Source: Pseudomonadota bacterium
Lineage (GTDB): Bacteria; Pseudomonadota; Gammaproteobacteria; Burkholderiales; Burkholderiaceae_F
Direction: 5' to 3'
DNA length: 64,000 nucleotides
NCBI GenBank assembly: GCA_021842465.1
Contig: JAKBZN010000014.1
Span: 1 to 64,000 of the forward strand
This document shows positions 7,940-17,740 of the stretch, piece after piece. Under the pieces are notes generated by a model. It saw only the letters and a list, made by a program, of their open reading frames with translations. It ran no database searches and had not been told where the DNA came from. Numbering within the stretch: the stretch's first letter is position 1; each line of letters starts with the position of its first letter. Made by a program: the position numbers and the translations under genes.

Positions 7940-9124
7940 ATGACGCGAACCGCCGTCCTTCGCGCGCTTTTGCATTTCGTCGCGCTGCTGCCGTGCGTCG
8001 CGGCCGTGAGCGGCTGTTCGGGGGAAGGGGCGGGCGATGCGCGGGCTCCGGCGACACGCATTGCCGACGCGCCGAAAGACCTCCTCGATCTGCGCGACAC
8101 CCAAACCCGGTCGCTGCAGCTCCTCCCGGCGGTTCTGCACACGTTCGCACCGGCCTGCACCGCGGTGGGCAGCGTCGGCTTTGATGAGGATCGCGCCGTC
8201 GCGGCGTATCCGCCCTATGCGGGGCGCATCGGCAGGGTCTACGTCCGCGTCGGGGATGCGGTGCGGAAGGGGCAGCCGCTCTATACGATCGACAGTCCGG
8301 ATCTGATTCAGGCAGAGTCCACGCTGATCGCGGCCGCCGGGGTGTACCGGCTTGCGACGGAGGCGCTGGCGCGCGCGCGGGGGCTCTACGCCGCCCGGGG
8401 CATCGCGCAGAAGGATCTGCAGCAGGCGGTTTCCGATCAGCAGACGGCCGCGGGGAACTACGAGGCGGCGCGCAAGACGTTGCGGCTGTTCGGCAAGAGC
8501 GGGCGGGAGATCGACGCGATCGCGGCCCGACGGCGGGTCGATCGCGCGCTGGTGGTGGTGAGCCCGGTGTCCGGGCAGGTGACGGCGCGCGCGGCCCAAG
8601 CGGGACTCTATGTGCAGCCGGGCACGGCGCCGGCGCCGGTCAGCGTGGCGGATCGCGCGAAGGTATGGCTGAACGCCAACGTCGCCGAAAGCGATCTTCC
8701 GTCCATCCGCAAGGGAGCGGCGGTCCGGGCGCGGCTCATGGCCTTCCCGGATCGCGAGTTCCTGGGCGAGGTCGACGTGGTCGGCGCGGCCGTCGATCCC
8801 GTCACCCACACGGCCGTCGTCCGCTCGGTGTTGCGGGATCCGGCAGGCGATCTGCATCCCGGAATGCTGGCGCGTTTCGTGATCCAGGCGGGAGATCCGA
8901 TCGACGGCGTCGCCGTGCCGCAGGATGCCGTCGTGCGCGAAGGCGATGGCACGATGACGGTGTGGGTGACGACGGACCAGCGCCAATTCACGCGCCGCGT
9001 GGTGAAGACGGGGATGCGACAGGACGGATTCGTCCGGATCGTCGCGGGATTGCAGGCCGGCGAAATGGTCGTCGGCAAGGGAGCCCTGCTGCTCAGCAAC
9101 CTGTACGCGGGCACCCCCGAGTAG
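7940..9124 (+). CDS. RND efflux periplasmic adaptor (CzcB/CusB-like lipoprotein)
   Basis: A membrane-fusion protein of about 394 residues that links the inner-membrane pump to the outer-membrane channel. The N terminus is a lipoprotein signal (hydrophobic stretch followed by AVSGCSG), so the protein should be anchored to the inner membrane from the periplasmic side. It has a split biotinyl-lipoyl/barrel fold: GRIGRVYVRVGDAVRKGQPLY before a helical hairpin and VVSPVSGQVT after it, and a C-terminal GLQAGEMVVGKGALLL. In-frame starts at 7922 (TTG) and 7928 (ATG) are possible; 7940 gives the tidiest signal sequence. The pump gene starts 18 bases on. The metal or organic substrate cannot be read from the sequence. 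Confidence 0.87.
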   Translation: MTRTAVLRALLHFVALLPCVAAVSGCSGEGAGDARAPATRIADAPKDLLDLRDTQTRSLQLLPAVLHTFAPACTAVGSVGFDEDRAVAAYPPYAGRIGRVYVRVGDAVRKGQPLYTIDSPDLIQAESTLIAAAGVYRLATEALARARGLYAARGIAQKDLQQAVSDQQTAAGNYEAARKTLRLFGKSGREIDAIAARRRVDRALVVVSPVSGQVTARAAQAGLYVQPGTAPAPVSVADRAKVWLNANVAESDLPSIRKGAAVRARLMAFPDREFLGEVDVVGAAVDPVTHTAVVRSVLRDPAGDLHPGMLARFVIQAGDPIDGVAVPQDAVVREGDGTMTVWVTTDQRQFTRRVVKTGMRQDGFVRIVAGLQAGEMVVGKGALLLSNLYAGTPE

Positions 9125-9142
9125 CCGGCAGGAGTCGCTCCC

Positions 9143-12100
9143 GTGTTGCGGAAGATCCTGGCCTTTGCCCTCGCACGCCGCGCGCTCGTCGTGTTCGGCG
9201 TGGTGATGTTTGTCGCCGCGGGGTTGGGGGCCCTGGAGAAACTCAACGTCGAGGCCTATCCGAATCCGGCGCCGGTGATCCTCGAGATCACGGCCCAGGC
9301 CCCAGGCATGTCGGCCGAGGAGATGGAGCGCTACTACACCATCCCGATGGAGATCGGTCTTTACGCCACGCCGGGGATCGCCAATATCCGCTCGACCTCC
9401 TTCTACGGCCTGTCGTTCGTGCGCGTTACCTTCCAGTACGGTATCGACTACCCCTTCGCGTATACCCAGGCGGCGCTGGCGCTGCAGCAGAACGTGACGC
9501 TGCCCGGGGGGCAGACGCCGCAGATCCAGCAGTCCAGTCTGGTGGGCGAGGTCTACCGCTATCAGGTCGTTGGGCCGCCGCATTTCGGTCTGACCAACCT
9601 GCGCACCGTGCAGGACTGGATCGTCGCGCGGCGCCTCTCGACGATTCCCGGCGTGGCGGCGGTGAACAGTTGGGGCGGCACCACCAAGGAGTTCCAGGTG
9701 CAGGCGGATCTGCCCAGGATGCAGGCCTATGGGGTCACCGTGCCGCAGCTGATGAGCGCCCTGGGCAACGCCAACCTCAACGTCGGCGGCCGCGAGATTT
9801 CCTTGGGGGAACAGTCGGTCAATATCCGCGGCATCGGCTTGATCGACGATGGCGGTGCGGACGATCTCACAAAGGGATATCGGGTACGGGACATCGAGAA
9901 CGTCGTGCTTGGCCAATCCAATGGCGTGCCGGTGCGCGTCCGGGACATCGGCACCGTCACGGTCGGCCACATGCCGCGGCTGGGCATCGCCGGGCGCGAT
10001 CACGACGACGACATCGTCGCCGCCATCGTGGTGATGAGCCGCACCGAGCATACGAACCACATCGTTCCGAAGATCGAAGCGATGGTCCGGCGCATGAATC
10101 ACGACGGCAGCCTGCCGCCGGGGGTGCGCATCGTGCCGTACTATGACCGCACCGCGCTCGTGCACGTCACGACGGCGACGGTGGTGCACAACCTCGTCGT
10201 CGGTTGCCTGCTGGTGTTCCTGATCCAGTGGATCTTCCTGGGCGACCTGCGGAGCGCGATCATCGTCGGGGTCAACATTCCGTTCGCCCTGCTCTTCAGC
10301 ATCATCCTGCTGGTGCTGCGCGGCGAGGACGCGAACCTGCTGTCGATCGGCGCGGTCGATTTCGGCATCATCATCGACTCGGCGGTGATCCTGGTCGAGA
10401 ACGTCTTCCGCAATTTCCAGGCGGGCAAGGACGCCCAGCGGCGGCTGATCGAGGATCTGGCCGAAGGGCAGGTCGGCGCCGACCCTTCGCATGCGGGGGA
10501 CATGGGCGACACGCCGGGGTGGACCGACCGTCTGCGCCTCATCTATGTGAGCGCGTTCCAGGTCGACAAGGCGGTGCTCTTCTCCCTCGCGGTGACGCTG
10601 GCCGCGTTCGTGCCGCTCTTTACCATGCAGGGGGTGGAAGGGCAGATCTTCGGGCCGATGGCGCGCACCTACGGCTACGCTCTGGCGGGCGCGTTGATCG
10701 CGACCTTCACCGTGACCCCGGTGCTGGCGTCGTTCCTGCTGCCGAAGCACGTCGAGGAAGTCGAAACGGCGGTCGTGCGCCGCTTGCGGGCGATCTACAC
10801 GCCGGCGCTGCGCTGGGCCCTCGCGCACCGGGGGCGGGTGGCCGCCGGCGGCGTGGCGTTCCTGGTCGTTTGCGGCCTGCTGGCCTCGCGGCTGGGTTCG
10901 GAATTTCTGCCGGCTCTGGAGGAGGGGAACTACTGGATCCGCGTGTCGTTGCCGCCGACGATGACCCTGGCGGCAGGTACCGAGGCAACCCGCACGGTGC
11001 GCGAAATCCTGTTGCGCCACCCGGAGATCATCACCGCGGTGTCGCAGCACGGCCGGCCCGACAACGGCAGCGACGCGTCGCCGCTGTCGAACGTCGAGAT
11101 CTTCGCGCCGCTCAAGCCCTTCGACGAATGGCCTTCGGGGCTCACCAAGGAACGGCTCACGGCGCAGCTGGCGCGGGAGATCCACGATGCGGTTCCGGGC
11201 GTGGGCCTGAACTTCTCGCAGTACATCCAGGACAACGTCGAAGAGGCGCTCTCGGGGGTCAAGGGAGAAAACTCCGTCAAGATCATCGGCCCGAACCTCG
11301 CCGTTCTGGAGCGCCTGGCCGGCGAGGTCGAGGAACAGTTGCGGCAGGTCCCGGGCGTCACCGATCTCGGCGTCTTCCACGTACTCGGTCAGCCCAACCT
11401 CGACATCCGGATCGATCGCGAGCGCGCGGCGCGTTATGGCCTCAACACCGGCGACGTGGCCACGGTGATCCGCGTACTGCTGGGCGACGGCGCCGCGACC
11501 CAGATCCTGGAGGGGGACCGCACGTTCAACCTGACCGTACGCCTGGCGCCCAAGTACCGCGACGACATCGCGGCCATCGGCGACATTCCCGTGGGATACC
11601 AGACTCCCAATGGGTCGACGGCCTATATTCCGCTGCGCGAACTGGCGACCATTCGCCTGGATACCGGGGCCTCGTACATCTACCACGAGAGCGCGGCGCG
11701 CGACATTCCGGTCAAGTTCAGCGTGCGCGGCCGCGATCTGGGCGGCACGGTGGCCGATGCGCAGCGCCGCATCCGGGAGCGCGTGCAGCTGCCCAACGGG
11801 TACCGTCTCGAATGGGCGGGAGAGTTCGGCGAGTTGCAGCAGGCGAAGCATCGGCTCGCGGTCATCGTCCCGGTGAGCCTCGTGCTCATCCTGATGCTGC
11901 TCTACGGCCTCTTCAATTCGATGCGTGACAGTCTGCTCGCGCTGTCCGGAATTCCGTTCGCGGTCGGCGGCGGCATCCTCGCCTTGTGGGTGGCGGGACT
12001 GCCGTTCAGCATTTCCGCTGCGATCGGCTTCGTCTCGTTGTTCGGGGTGTCGGTGATGAACGGCATCCTGCTGATCACGTACTACAACCAGTTGCGGGCA

Positions 12101-12376
12101 GCGGGCATGGACGGGGTGGAGGCGATGTTCCATGCCGCCGGACAGCGGATGCGGCCGATGCTGATGACCGCGCTGTCGGCGTGCATCGGTCTGCTGCCGG
12201 CGGCGATTTCGCACGGCATCGGCAGCCAGGTGCAGCGGCCGCTCGCCACCGTGGTGGTGGGCGGTCTGCTGATCGGCCCCATCGTCCTGCTGCTGGTGGT
12301 GCCGGCGATGCAGACCCTGCTGCTGCATGGCCGCGGTGGGGGGCGGATCGTCGGCGGGACAGGGGAGGGCGTATGA
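9143..12376 (+). CDS. Heavy-metal-type RND efflux pump (CzcA/CusA family)
   Basis: A 1077-residue inner-membrane proton antiporter of the heavy-metal RND family. An N-terminal membrane helix is followed by a large periplasmic loop, a central membrane block (about 345-560), a second periplasmic loop and a C-terminal block of membrane helices. The fourth-helix motif DFGIIIDSAVILVEN (around residue 410) carries the acidic residues typical of the Czc/Cus branch. The common Asp-Gly of CzcA is Asp-Ser here. The GTG start at 9143 follows AGGAG. It overlaps the outer-membrane gene by four bases. The exported ion (Co/Zn/Cd, Cu/Ag or other) is not decided; no CusF-like or metal-sensor gene is near. Confidence 0.92.
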   Translation: MLRKILAFALARRALVVFGVVMFVAAGLGALEKLNVEAYPNPAPVILEITAQAPGMSAEEMERYYTIPMEIGLYATPGIANIRSTSFYGLSFVRVTFQYGIDYPFAYTQAALALQQNVTLPGGQTPQIQQSSLVGEVYRYQVVGPPHFGLTNLRTVQDWIVARRLSTIPGVAAVNSWGGTTKEFQVQADLPRMQAYGVTVPQLMSALGNANLNVGGREISLGEQSVNIRGIGLIDDGGADDLTKGYRVRDIENVVLGQSNGVPVRVRDIGTVTVGHMPRLGIAGRDHDDDIVAAIVVMSRTEHTNHIVPKIEAMVRRMNHDGSLPPGVRIVPYYDRTALVHVTTATVVHNLVVGCLLVFLIQWIFLGDLRSAIIVGVNIPFALLFSIILLVLRGEDANLLSIGAVDFGIIIDSAVILVENVFRNFQAGKDAQRRLIEDLAEGQVGADPSHAGDMGDTPGWTDRLRLIYVSAFQVDKAVLFSLAVTLAAFVPLFTMQGVEGQIFGPMARTYGYALAGALIATFTVTPVLASFLLPKHVEEVETAVVRRLRAIYTPALRWALAHRGRVAAGGVAFLVVCGLLASRLGSEFLPALEEGNYWIRVSLPPTMTLAAGTEATRTVREILLRHPEIITAVSQHGRPDNGSDASPLSNVEIFAPLKPFDEWPSGLTKERLTAQLAREIHDAVPGVGLNFSQYIQDNVEEALSGVKGENSVKIIGPNLAVLERLAGEVEEQLRQVPGVTDLGVFHVLGQPNLDIRIDRERAARYGLNTGDVATVIRVLLGDGAATQILEGDRTFNLTVRLAPKYRDDIAAIGDIPVGYQTPNGSTAYIPLRELATIRLDTGASYIYHESAARDIPVKFSVRGRDLGGTVADAQRRIRERVQLPNGYRLEWAGEFGELQQAKHRLAVIVPVSLVLILMLLYGLFNSMRDSLLALSGIPFAVGGGILALWVAGLPFSISAAIGFVSLFGVSVMNGILLITYYNQLRAAGMDGVEAMFHAAGQRMRPMLMTALSACIGLLPAAISHGIGSQVQRPLATVVVGGLLIGPIVLLLVVPAMQTLLLHGRGGGRIVGGTGEGV

Positions 12377-13932
12377 GCCGAGTCTCCGGCCCCCGATCCA
12401 TCTTCCCCCGGTTGCGGGATCGGGCGCGGGTATGCGCCTGGGCGATGACGGCGCTCCTGGCCGGCTGCGCCGTCGGCCCCGACTACCACCCGCCCGCCGC
12501 GCCGCACGCAAGCGGCTACGCCCCCGCACCGATGCGGCCGGTGACGGCCGCCGCGCCCGGCGTCCGGGCCGGGGCGGCGCAACGTTTCGAAATGGGGCGC
12601 GACGTTCCCTACGCCTGGTGGACGCGCTTCGGCTCCTCCCGGCTCGATGCCCTCGTCGCGCGCGCGCTGCGGAACAACCCGAACATTTCTTCCGCGCAAT
12701 CGGCCCTGCGCCAAGCGCAGGAAATGACCGCCGCGCAACGCGGGTACGACTATCCCACCGTGGGCGCCCAGTTCACGCCGCAGCGCCAGTTGCTGGCCGG
12801 AAACCTGGGGGGGAACTCCCCCGGCATCCAGGGCAATGGCACGATCATCCAGACCTGCCAGAACACGAGCGCGCCGTACAACTGTGGCGTGACGTACAAC
12901 ATGTACCTCTCGCAGATCGCGGTGGGGTTCGTTCCCGATGTCTTCGGGGCCAATGCCCGTCAGGTCGAGTCCTTGCAGGCGCAGGCGGACACCGCCCGGT
13001 TCCAGATGGAGGCGGCCACCATCACGCTGGCGGACAACGTTGTCGCCGCGGCGGTGCAGGAGGCATCGCTGCGTGCGCAGATCGCCGCGACCCGGCGCCT
13101 GGTCGACGCCAATGACCAATCGCTGACGATCGTACGGGCCCGGTTTCGGCTGGGGGATGCGATGCGTGCGGACGTTGCGGCTCAGGAACTGGCGCTGGCA
13201 CAGGCGCGGCAGCAACTGCCGCCGTTGCGGAAGCAGTTGGCGCAGACCCGCGACCTTCTGCGCGCGCTGGTGGGGGACCTGCCCGACGCGCGAGGCGATA
13301 CCGGGTTCGATTTCGCCGGCTTGACGCTGCCGACGGATCTTCCGGTGAGCCTGCCGTCGCGGCTCGTCGCGCAGCGCCCCGACGTGCGCGCGGCGGAAGC
13401 GCAGATGCACGCGGCGAGCGCCGAGGTCGGGGTGGCGATCGCCGCGCGGTTGCCGCAGTTCTCGATCGATGCGGCGGCGGGCGGGATCGCGTCGAAGATC
13501 TCGCAGATGTACTTCACCGGCGGGCCGTTCTGGGTGGTTACCGGCAACGTTGCGCAGACGCTTTTCGATGGCGGAACCTTGAAGCATCACGAACGCGCGG
13601 CGAAAGCCGCGTTGCGCCAGGCGCAGGATCAGTACCGGGCCACGGTCATCGCCGCGTTCCAGAACGTCGCCGACACCCTGCATGCGCTGCAGGCGGACGC
13701 CGATGCCTTGCGCGCCGCGGCGGATGCGGAACGCGCGGCCGCGGCCGCGCTGGCCGTCACCCAACGGCAGTACGACGCGGGCTACGTCAACCGCCTGGCC
13801 TTGCTGGCTTCCCGGCAGTCCTACGAGCAGGCCGTCGTCGGGTTGGTGCAGGCGCAGACGGCGCGCTACACCGATACGGCGGCGTTGTTCCTGGCATTGG
13901 GGGGCGGCTGGTGGAATCGGCCGGGGAGGTGA
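12373..13932 (+). CDS. Outer-membrane efflux channel lipoprotein (OprM/NodT family)
   Basis: A 519-residue TolC-like channel and the third member of the efflux operon. The start ATG 12373 overlaps the pump stop (ATGA). The signal ends in a lipobox, LLAGCAVGPDY, the classic opening of OprM/NodT lipoproteins, so the mature protein should be lipid-anchored in the outer membrane. Two repeats of long helices and strands are visible, with WWTRFGSSRLDALVARAL and RPDVRAAEAQMHAASAEVG marking the first and second halves. The adaptor-pump-channel set is therefore complete and need not borrow a TolC. The reading frame ends just before a block of dispersed repeats. Confidence 0.92.
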   Translation: MSRVSGPRSIFPRLRDRARVCAWAMTALLAGCAVGPDYHPPAAPHASGYAPAPMRPVTAAAPGVRAGAAQRFEMGRDVPYAWWTRFGSSRLDALVARALRNNPNISSAQSALRQAQEMTAAQRGYDYPTVGAQFTPQRQLLAGNLGGNSPGIQGNGTIIQTCQNTSAPYNCGVTYNMYLSQIAVGFVPDVFGANARQVESLQAQADTARFQMEAATITLADNVVAAAVQEASLRAQIAATRRLVDANDQSLTIVRARFRLGDAMRADVAAQELALAQARQQLPPLRKQLAQTRDLLRALVGDLPDARGDTGFDFAGLTLPTDLPVSLPSRLVAQRPDVRAAEAQMHAASAEVGVAIAARLPQFSIDAAAGGIASKISQMYFTGGPFWVVTGNVAQTLFDGGTLKHHERAAKAALRQAQDQYRATVIAAFQNVADTLHALQADADALRAAADAERAAAAALAVTQRQYDAGYVNRLALLASRQSYEQAVVGLVQAQTARYTDTAALFLALGGGWWNRPGR

Positions 13933-13960
13933 TCCCGAAGCCCGCAGGGTCGGCCTGTTT

Positions 13961-14165
13961 CGTCACCGCGAGGCCCACCTTCGGTTTGTCTCGTCATCGC
14001 GAGGCCCGCATTCGGTTTGTCTCGTCATCGCGAGGCCCGCATTCGGTTTGTCTCGTCATCGCGAGGCCCGTAGGGCCGCGGCGATCCAGTCCGTACGCCA
14101 CTGGATTGCTTCGGGCTGCGCCCTCGCAATGACGAGAGACTGGGCCGACGCCCTGGCAATGACGG
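13961..14165. repeat. Tandem 31-bp repeats leading into a dispersed palindromic element
   Basis: Units starting CGTCATCGCGAGGCCC at 13961, 13992, 14023 and 14054 are exactly 31 bp apart; the first has two or three differences, the second and third are nearly identical. The fourth runs into a palindromic element whose right arm at about 14085-14135 contains ACTGGATTGCTTCGGGC and CCTCGCAATGACG. The core CGTCATNGCGAGG...GCGATCCAG is a type of repeat scattered through many proteobacterial genomes, and a second copy is at 39790-39870. It fills the gap between the convergent efflux operon and gmk. No spacers are present, so it is not a CRISPR array. Confidence 0.8.
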
Positions 14166-14192
14166 TGTCGGCAGGTGCCCGCGCGCTTCCGG

Positions 14193-14831
14193 TCAGCGGC
14201 CGATGCCGAGTCGGGCGAAAAGGTCCCGGTTGCGGGCCGCCTGCGCGGCAACCCGCAGGCGGGTCGCCGTGATCACGGCCATCAATTCCGACAGCGCCAC
14301 CTCGAAGTCGCGGTTGACCACGATGTAGTCGGCGTCGGGCGCGTGGGCGATCTCCGCCGCGGCGCCTTGCAGCCGCTGCTGGATTACCGCGTCGCTGTCC
14401 TGGCCGCGCTTGTGCAGGCGTTCGGCGAGGGTTTCCAGCGATGGCGGGAGGATGAAGATTTCCACCGCGGATGCGAAGAGGGCCTTGATCTGCGCTGCGC
14501 CCTGCCAGTCGATTTCGAGCAGCACGTCGGTCCCGGCGGCCAGGAACTCCTCAATCACCCGGCGGGAGGTTCCATAGTGGTTGCCATGGACCTGCGCGGT
14601 TTCGAGGAAGTCGCCGTGCTCCTTGCGCCGCAGGAATTCCTCGACGGTGAGAAAGTGGTACTCGCGCCCGTTCACTTCCCCCGGCCGCGGTGCGCGGGTG
14701 GTGCAGGAGATCGACAGCGAAATCTGCGGATCGCGGGCGAGCAGCGCGTTGACGAGGGAGGACTTGCCGGCGCCGGATGGCGCGACGACGAGGAACAGCT
14801 GTCCGGAGGATGCGCTTTGGGGCACGTTCAT
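14193..14831 (-). CDS. gmk: Guanylate kinase
   Basis: A 212-residue kinase converting GMP and ATP to GDP and ADP in the cytoplasm. The P-loop [11 protein letters not shown] lies at residues 18-28, and the GMP-binding [19 protein letters not shown] region follows. The lid and C-terminal DADYIVVN motif are also present, so length and motifs are complete. The start overlaps the stop of the yicC gene upstream by four bases, the conserved yicC-gmk pairing of proteobacteria. rpoZ, which often follows gmk, is not present; the repeat block lies there instead, which suggests rearrangement at this point. Confidence 0.96.
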   Translation of the reverse strand: MNVPQSASSGQLFLVVAPSGAGKSSLVNALLARDPQISLSISCTTRAPRPGEVNGREYHFLTVEEFLRRKEHGDFLETAQVHGNHYGTSRRVIEEFLAAGTDVLLEIDWQGAAQIKALFASAVEIFILPPSLETLAERLHKRGQDSDAVIQQRLQGAAAEIAHAPDADYIVVNRDFEVALSELMAVITATRLRVAAQAARNRDLFARLGIGR

Positions 14832-15727
14832 TCCAGGTTCTGCACCTGCTCCCGCATTTGCTCGATGAGCAGCTTCAACTCCACTGCGGCGGTCGTCATC
14901 TCGATCGCGCTTGCCTTCGATGCGATGGTGTTGGCTTCGCGGTTGAGTTCCTGCATCAGGAAGTCGAGCCGGCGTCCGACCCCGCCGCCGGCATCGAGGG
15001 TGCGGCGGACTTCGGCGACGTGCGCGCCCAGACGATCCATCTCTTCGGCGACGTCGGCGCGCATGCCGTGCATCGTCAGCTCCTGGCGGATCCGGTCCGA
15101 GAGCTCTTCGCGCGAGACGCCGCTGCCGGCCAGCGCGTTGCCGAGTGCCTGGGTCATGCGCTCGTTGAGGCGCCGCTCCATTTCGGCAAGGATGCGGGGA
15201 ACCAGCGTGCGCAACTGCACCAGGATCTCGTCGATCCGGGTGCAGCGTTCGCGCAGCGCCGTCCGCAATTGCGCGCCTTCGCGCAGGCGCGATTGGCGCA
15301 GGCCCTGCAGCGCCTCGTCGAATGCCGCCAGCAGCGGCTCACGCCAGGATTCGACGGCCGCTTCACCGGTCTCGATGACCCCGGGCCAGCGCAGGATTTC
15401 GCCGACGTCGAGCGGCCGGGCATCGGTGGCCACTTTGGCAACCGCTCGGCCCAGCTCGAGGAGATGGGTGAGCGCCGTTGGGTTGATCCGGGCGCCGCTC
15501 GCCGCCGGATCCCGGCTGAGCGACACGCGGCAGTCCAGCTTGCCGCGGGAAATGGCGGCGCCGATGCGCTCGCGGATCACCGGTTCGGCGGAGCGGACCT
15601 CATCCGGAAGGCGGAGGGAAAGCTCCAAAAAGCGTCCGTTTACGGACCGGATTTCGACGGTTACGGCGCCGGAAGCCGTGGTCTTCGTCGCATCGGCAAA
15701 GCCGGTCATGCTTGCCACATCACCCAT
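14828..15727 (-). CDS. yicC: YicC family endoribonuclease/stress protein
   Basis: A 299-residue YicC protein. The N-terminal SMTGFADA and [13 protein letters not shown] stretches and the C-terminal [21 protein letters not shown] block are hallmarks of the family. YicC members are now linked to RNA decay, including turnover of small RNAs; this is family knowledge. The ATG at 15727 has a GAGG a few bases upstream; a GTG three codons later would also suit the usual short N terminus. It is transcribed with gmk and divergently from the protein kinase gene across a 75-base gap. Confidence 0.92.
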   Translation of the reverse strand: MGDVASMTGFADATKTTASGAVTVEIRSVNGRFLELSLRLPDEVRSAEPVIRERIGAAISRGKLDCRVSLSRDPAASGARINPTALTHLLELGRAVAKVATDARPLDVGEILRWPGVIETGEAAVESWREPLLAAFDEALQGLRQSRLREGAQLRTALRERCTRIDEILVQLRTLVPRILAEMERRLNERMTQALGNALAGSGVSREELSDRIRQELTMHGMRADVAEEMDRLGAHVAEVRRTLDAGGGVGRRLDFLMQELNREANTIASKASAIEMTTAAVELKLLIEQMREQVQNLE

Positions 15728-15802
15728 GCGGTGGCCTCGTTTCTATTGGATGAAAGGAAAATCGGGTACCCTTCGCGGGAACCTCGGCGAACCGCATTCA
15801 CC

Positions 15803-16798
15803 ATGGCGTCCCAGACCAATTCGGCCCTTCCGGAAGGGTTTCAACTCGGCAGCTATCGAATTGTAAAGAAGATATCGAGCGGCGGCTTCTCGATCGTCTA
15901 CCTTGCGCAGGATGAGCAGGGCAATTCGGTGGCGATCAAGGAATACATGCCGGCGACCCTCGCGCAGCGCAAGCCGGGCGAGCTTGCGCCGTACGTTCCG
16001 CCCGAGAGCCTGAACACCTACCGGATCGGCTTGAAGTGCTTTTTCGAGGAAGGGCGGGCGCTGGCCTCGATCTATCATCCCAACGTCGTGCGCGTGCTCA
16101 ACTTCTTCCGCGGCAACGACACCGTCTATATGGTGATGCAGTACGAGTCCGGGCGGTCGCTGCAGGAGCACGTGCTGCGCAGTCGGAACAAGGACCAGAA
16201 GGACGTCCTGTCCGAGCGGTTCATCCGCCGCGTGTTCACGCAGGTCATGAACGGATTGCGCGAGGTCCATGCGAACCGCCTGCTCCACCTGGACGTCAAG
16301 CCCGCCAACATCTATCTGCGGATGGACGGCGCGCCGATCCTGCTCGATTTCGGCGCCGCGCGCCAGACGCTGCAGCGCGACTTCAGCAAGGTCTATCCGA
16401 TGTACACGCCGGGGTTCGCCGCGCCCGAGCTGTACAAGCGCGATGCCGAACTCGGCCCCTGGACCGACGTCTACAGCGTCGGCGCCTGCATTTATGCCTG
16501 CATGTCGGGTATGCCGGCGCAGGAGGCCGACCAGCGCATGAAAGCCGACAAGATGCCCCAGGCCCTGCGGTCGTTCCGCGGCCTGTACTCAAATGAATTG
16601 ATCTCGATGACCGAGCGCTGCCTGCGCCTGAATTCGCTGGAGCGTCCGCAGACGGTCTATGCGGTGCAGAAGGAACTGCTCAACAACGTGCCCGAAGTGC
16701 CGGAGTTCTCGGTGTTCGATCGCGCCGGGGCGCGCGTGCGTTATTTTCAGGAGCGTCTTTCGCAATTCGCGAAGGACCACAACATCACCTGGTTCTGA
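15803..16798 (+). CDS. Ser/Thr protein kinase (Hanks type)
   Basis: A 331-residue single-domain soluble kinase. Seen in order are a glycine loop SSGGFSIVYLA, the ATP-anchoring lysine in VAIKEYM, the catalytic loop HLDVKPANIYL (HLD in place of the usual HRD), the metal-binding DFGAA, and a PGFAAPE sequence in place of APE. There is no membrane segment or sensor domain, so it should act in the cytoplasm. The PP2C phosphatase gene begins only 6 bases after its stop, so the two form a kinase/phosphatase switch at the head of an operon with rph, rdgB and hemW. The substrate is unknown. Confidence 0.92.
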   Translation: MASQTNSALPEGFQLGSYRIVKKISSGGFSIVYLAQDEQGNSVAIKEYMPATLAQRKPGELAPYVPPESLNTYRIGLKCFFEEGRALASIYHPNVVRVLNFFRGNDTVYMVMQYESGRSLQEHVLRSRNKDQKDVLSERFIRRVFTQVMNGLREVHANRLLHLDVKPANIYLRMDGAPILLDFGAARQTLQRDFSKVYPMYTPGFAAPELYKRDAELGPWTDVYSVGACIYACMSGMPAQEADQRMKADKMPQALRSFRGLYSNELISMTERCLRLNSLERPQTVYAVQKELLNNVPEVPEFSVFDRAGARVRYFQERLSQFAKDHNITWF

Positions 16799-16804
16799 GC
16801 GAAC

Positions 16805-17740
16805 ATGCGGTTTTCCATCTATCAGGAAAGCAAGATCGGCGGCCGCAAGGTCAACCAGGACCGCATGGGGTATCTGTACACCCGCGACAGCCTGTTGATG
16901 GTGGTGGCCGACGGCATGGGTGGCCATGCGCGCGGTGAGGTTGCCGCCCAACTGACTGTGCAGACGGTGGCGGCGATGTTCGAGCGCGAGGCCAAGCCCC
17001 GGCTGGCGAATCCTGCGCGCTTTCTCGAGAATGCGATCCAGGTTGCGCATCGCGAACTCCATCGCTATCGCGCCGAGCACGGGATGCCCGAGGCGCCGCG
17101 TACGACCATCGTGGCGTGCGTCGTGCAGCATGGCGTGGCGACCTGGGCGCACGCGGGCGATTCGCGGTTGTACTGGATCCGCGACGGCGCCATCGTCGAT
17201 CGCACGCTCGATCATTCGCGCGTGCACCATCTCGTGAGTTCAGGGCTGATCCGGGCGGAAGACGCGAAGGATCACCCGGAGCGCAACCGGATCTTCAATT
17301 GCCTGGGTGCTGACGTCGATCCGGTGGTGCAGATCGGCAAGCCGGCCACCCTGCGGTCGGGCGACGTGCTGCTGCTGTGCACGGACGGCTTGTGGGGCGG
17401 CCTCTCGGATCGCGAGGTCGTCGGGCCGTTCACCGGGCAGACGGTGATGCGCGCGGTGCCGGACCTGGTGGAGACGGCGCTGTCGGCCGGCGGACCCGAG
17501 GCGGACAACTGCACGGCGATGGCGATGTCCTGGGCGGGCGCCGCGGTCGACGACTGGATCGGCAGCCGGGATTTCGGCGTGTCGACGCGGGAAATCCCCG
17601 AGGGCGCGATCGCGTCGACGGTGCAGATGCCGCGCGCCGGGGAGGATCCGGCGGTGCTCACCGACCAGCAGATCGACGAGGCGATCTCGGAAATTCAAAA
17701 CGCGATTCAACGGAGTTCGAAATGGGTTCGGGGACGGTGA
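16805..17740 (+). CDS. PP2C-type protein phosphatase
   Basis: A 311-residue metal-dependent phosphatase. It has the PP2C motifs [43 protein letters not shown] and the late metal-binding DNCTAMA, all with their acidic residues. It should reverse the phosphorylation made by the kinase encoded 6 bases upstream. After the catalytic domain, which ends near residue 250, there is an extra tail of about 60 residues with no recognised domain. Its last 19 bases overlap the likely rph start. Cytoplasmic; no signal or membrane segment. Confidence 0.93.
   Translation: MRFSIYQESKIGGRKVNQDRMGYLYTRDSLLMVVADGMGGHARGEVAAQLTVQTVAAMFEREAKPRLANPARFLENAIQVAHRELHRYRAEHGMPEAPRTTIVACVVQHGVATWAHAGDSRLYWIRDGAIVDRTLDHSRVHHLVSSGLIRAEDAKDHPERNRIFNCLGADVDPVVQIGKPATLRSGDVLLLCTDGLWGGLSDREVVGPFTGQTVMRAVPDLVETALSAGGPEADNCTAMAMSWAGAAVDDWIGSRDFGVSTREIPEGAIASTVQMPRAGEDPAVLTDQQIDEAISEIQNAIQRSSKWVRGR

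Noticed and set aside
7679-12529. A 1616-codon open frame on the minus strand across the efflux genes
   Set aside because: It is a GC-driven antisense shadow of the RND operon; its translation is Arg/His/Gln-rich without domains, while the plus strand encodes a full conserved operon.
13961-14085. Four regularly spaced repeats as a CRISPR array
   Set aside because: The 31-bp units are directly adjacent with no unique spacers, no cas genes are near, and the sequence belongs to a dispersed palindromic family.
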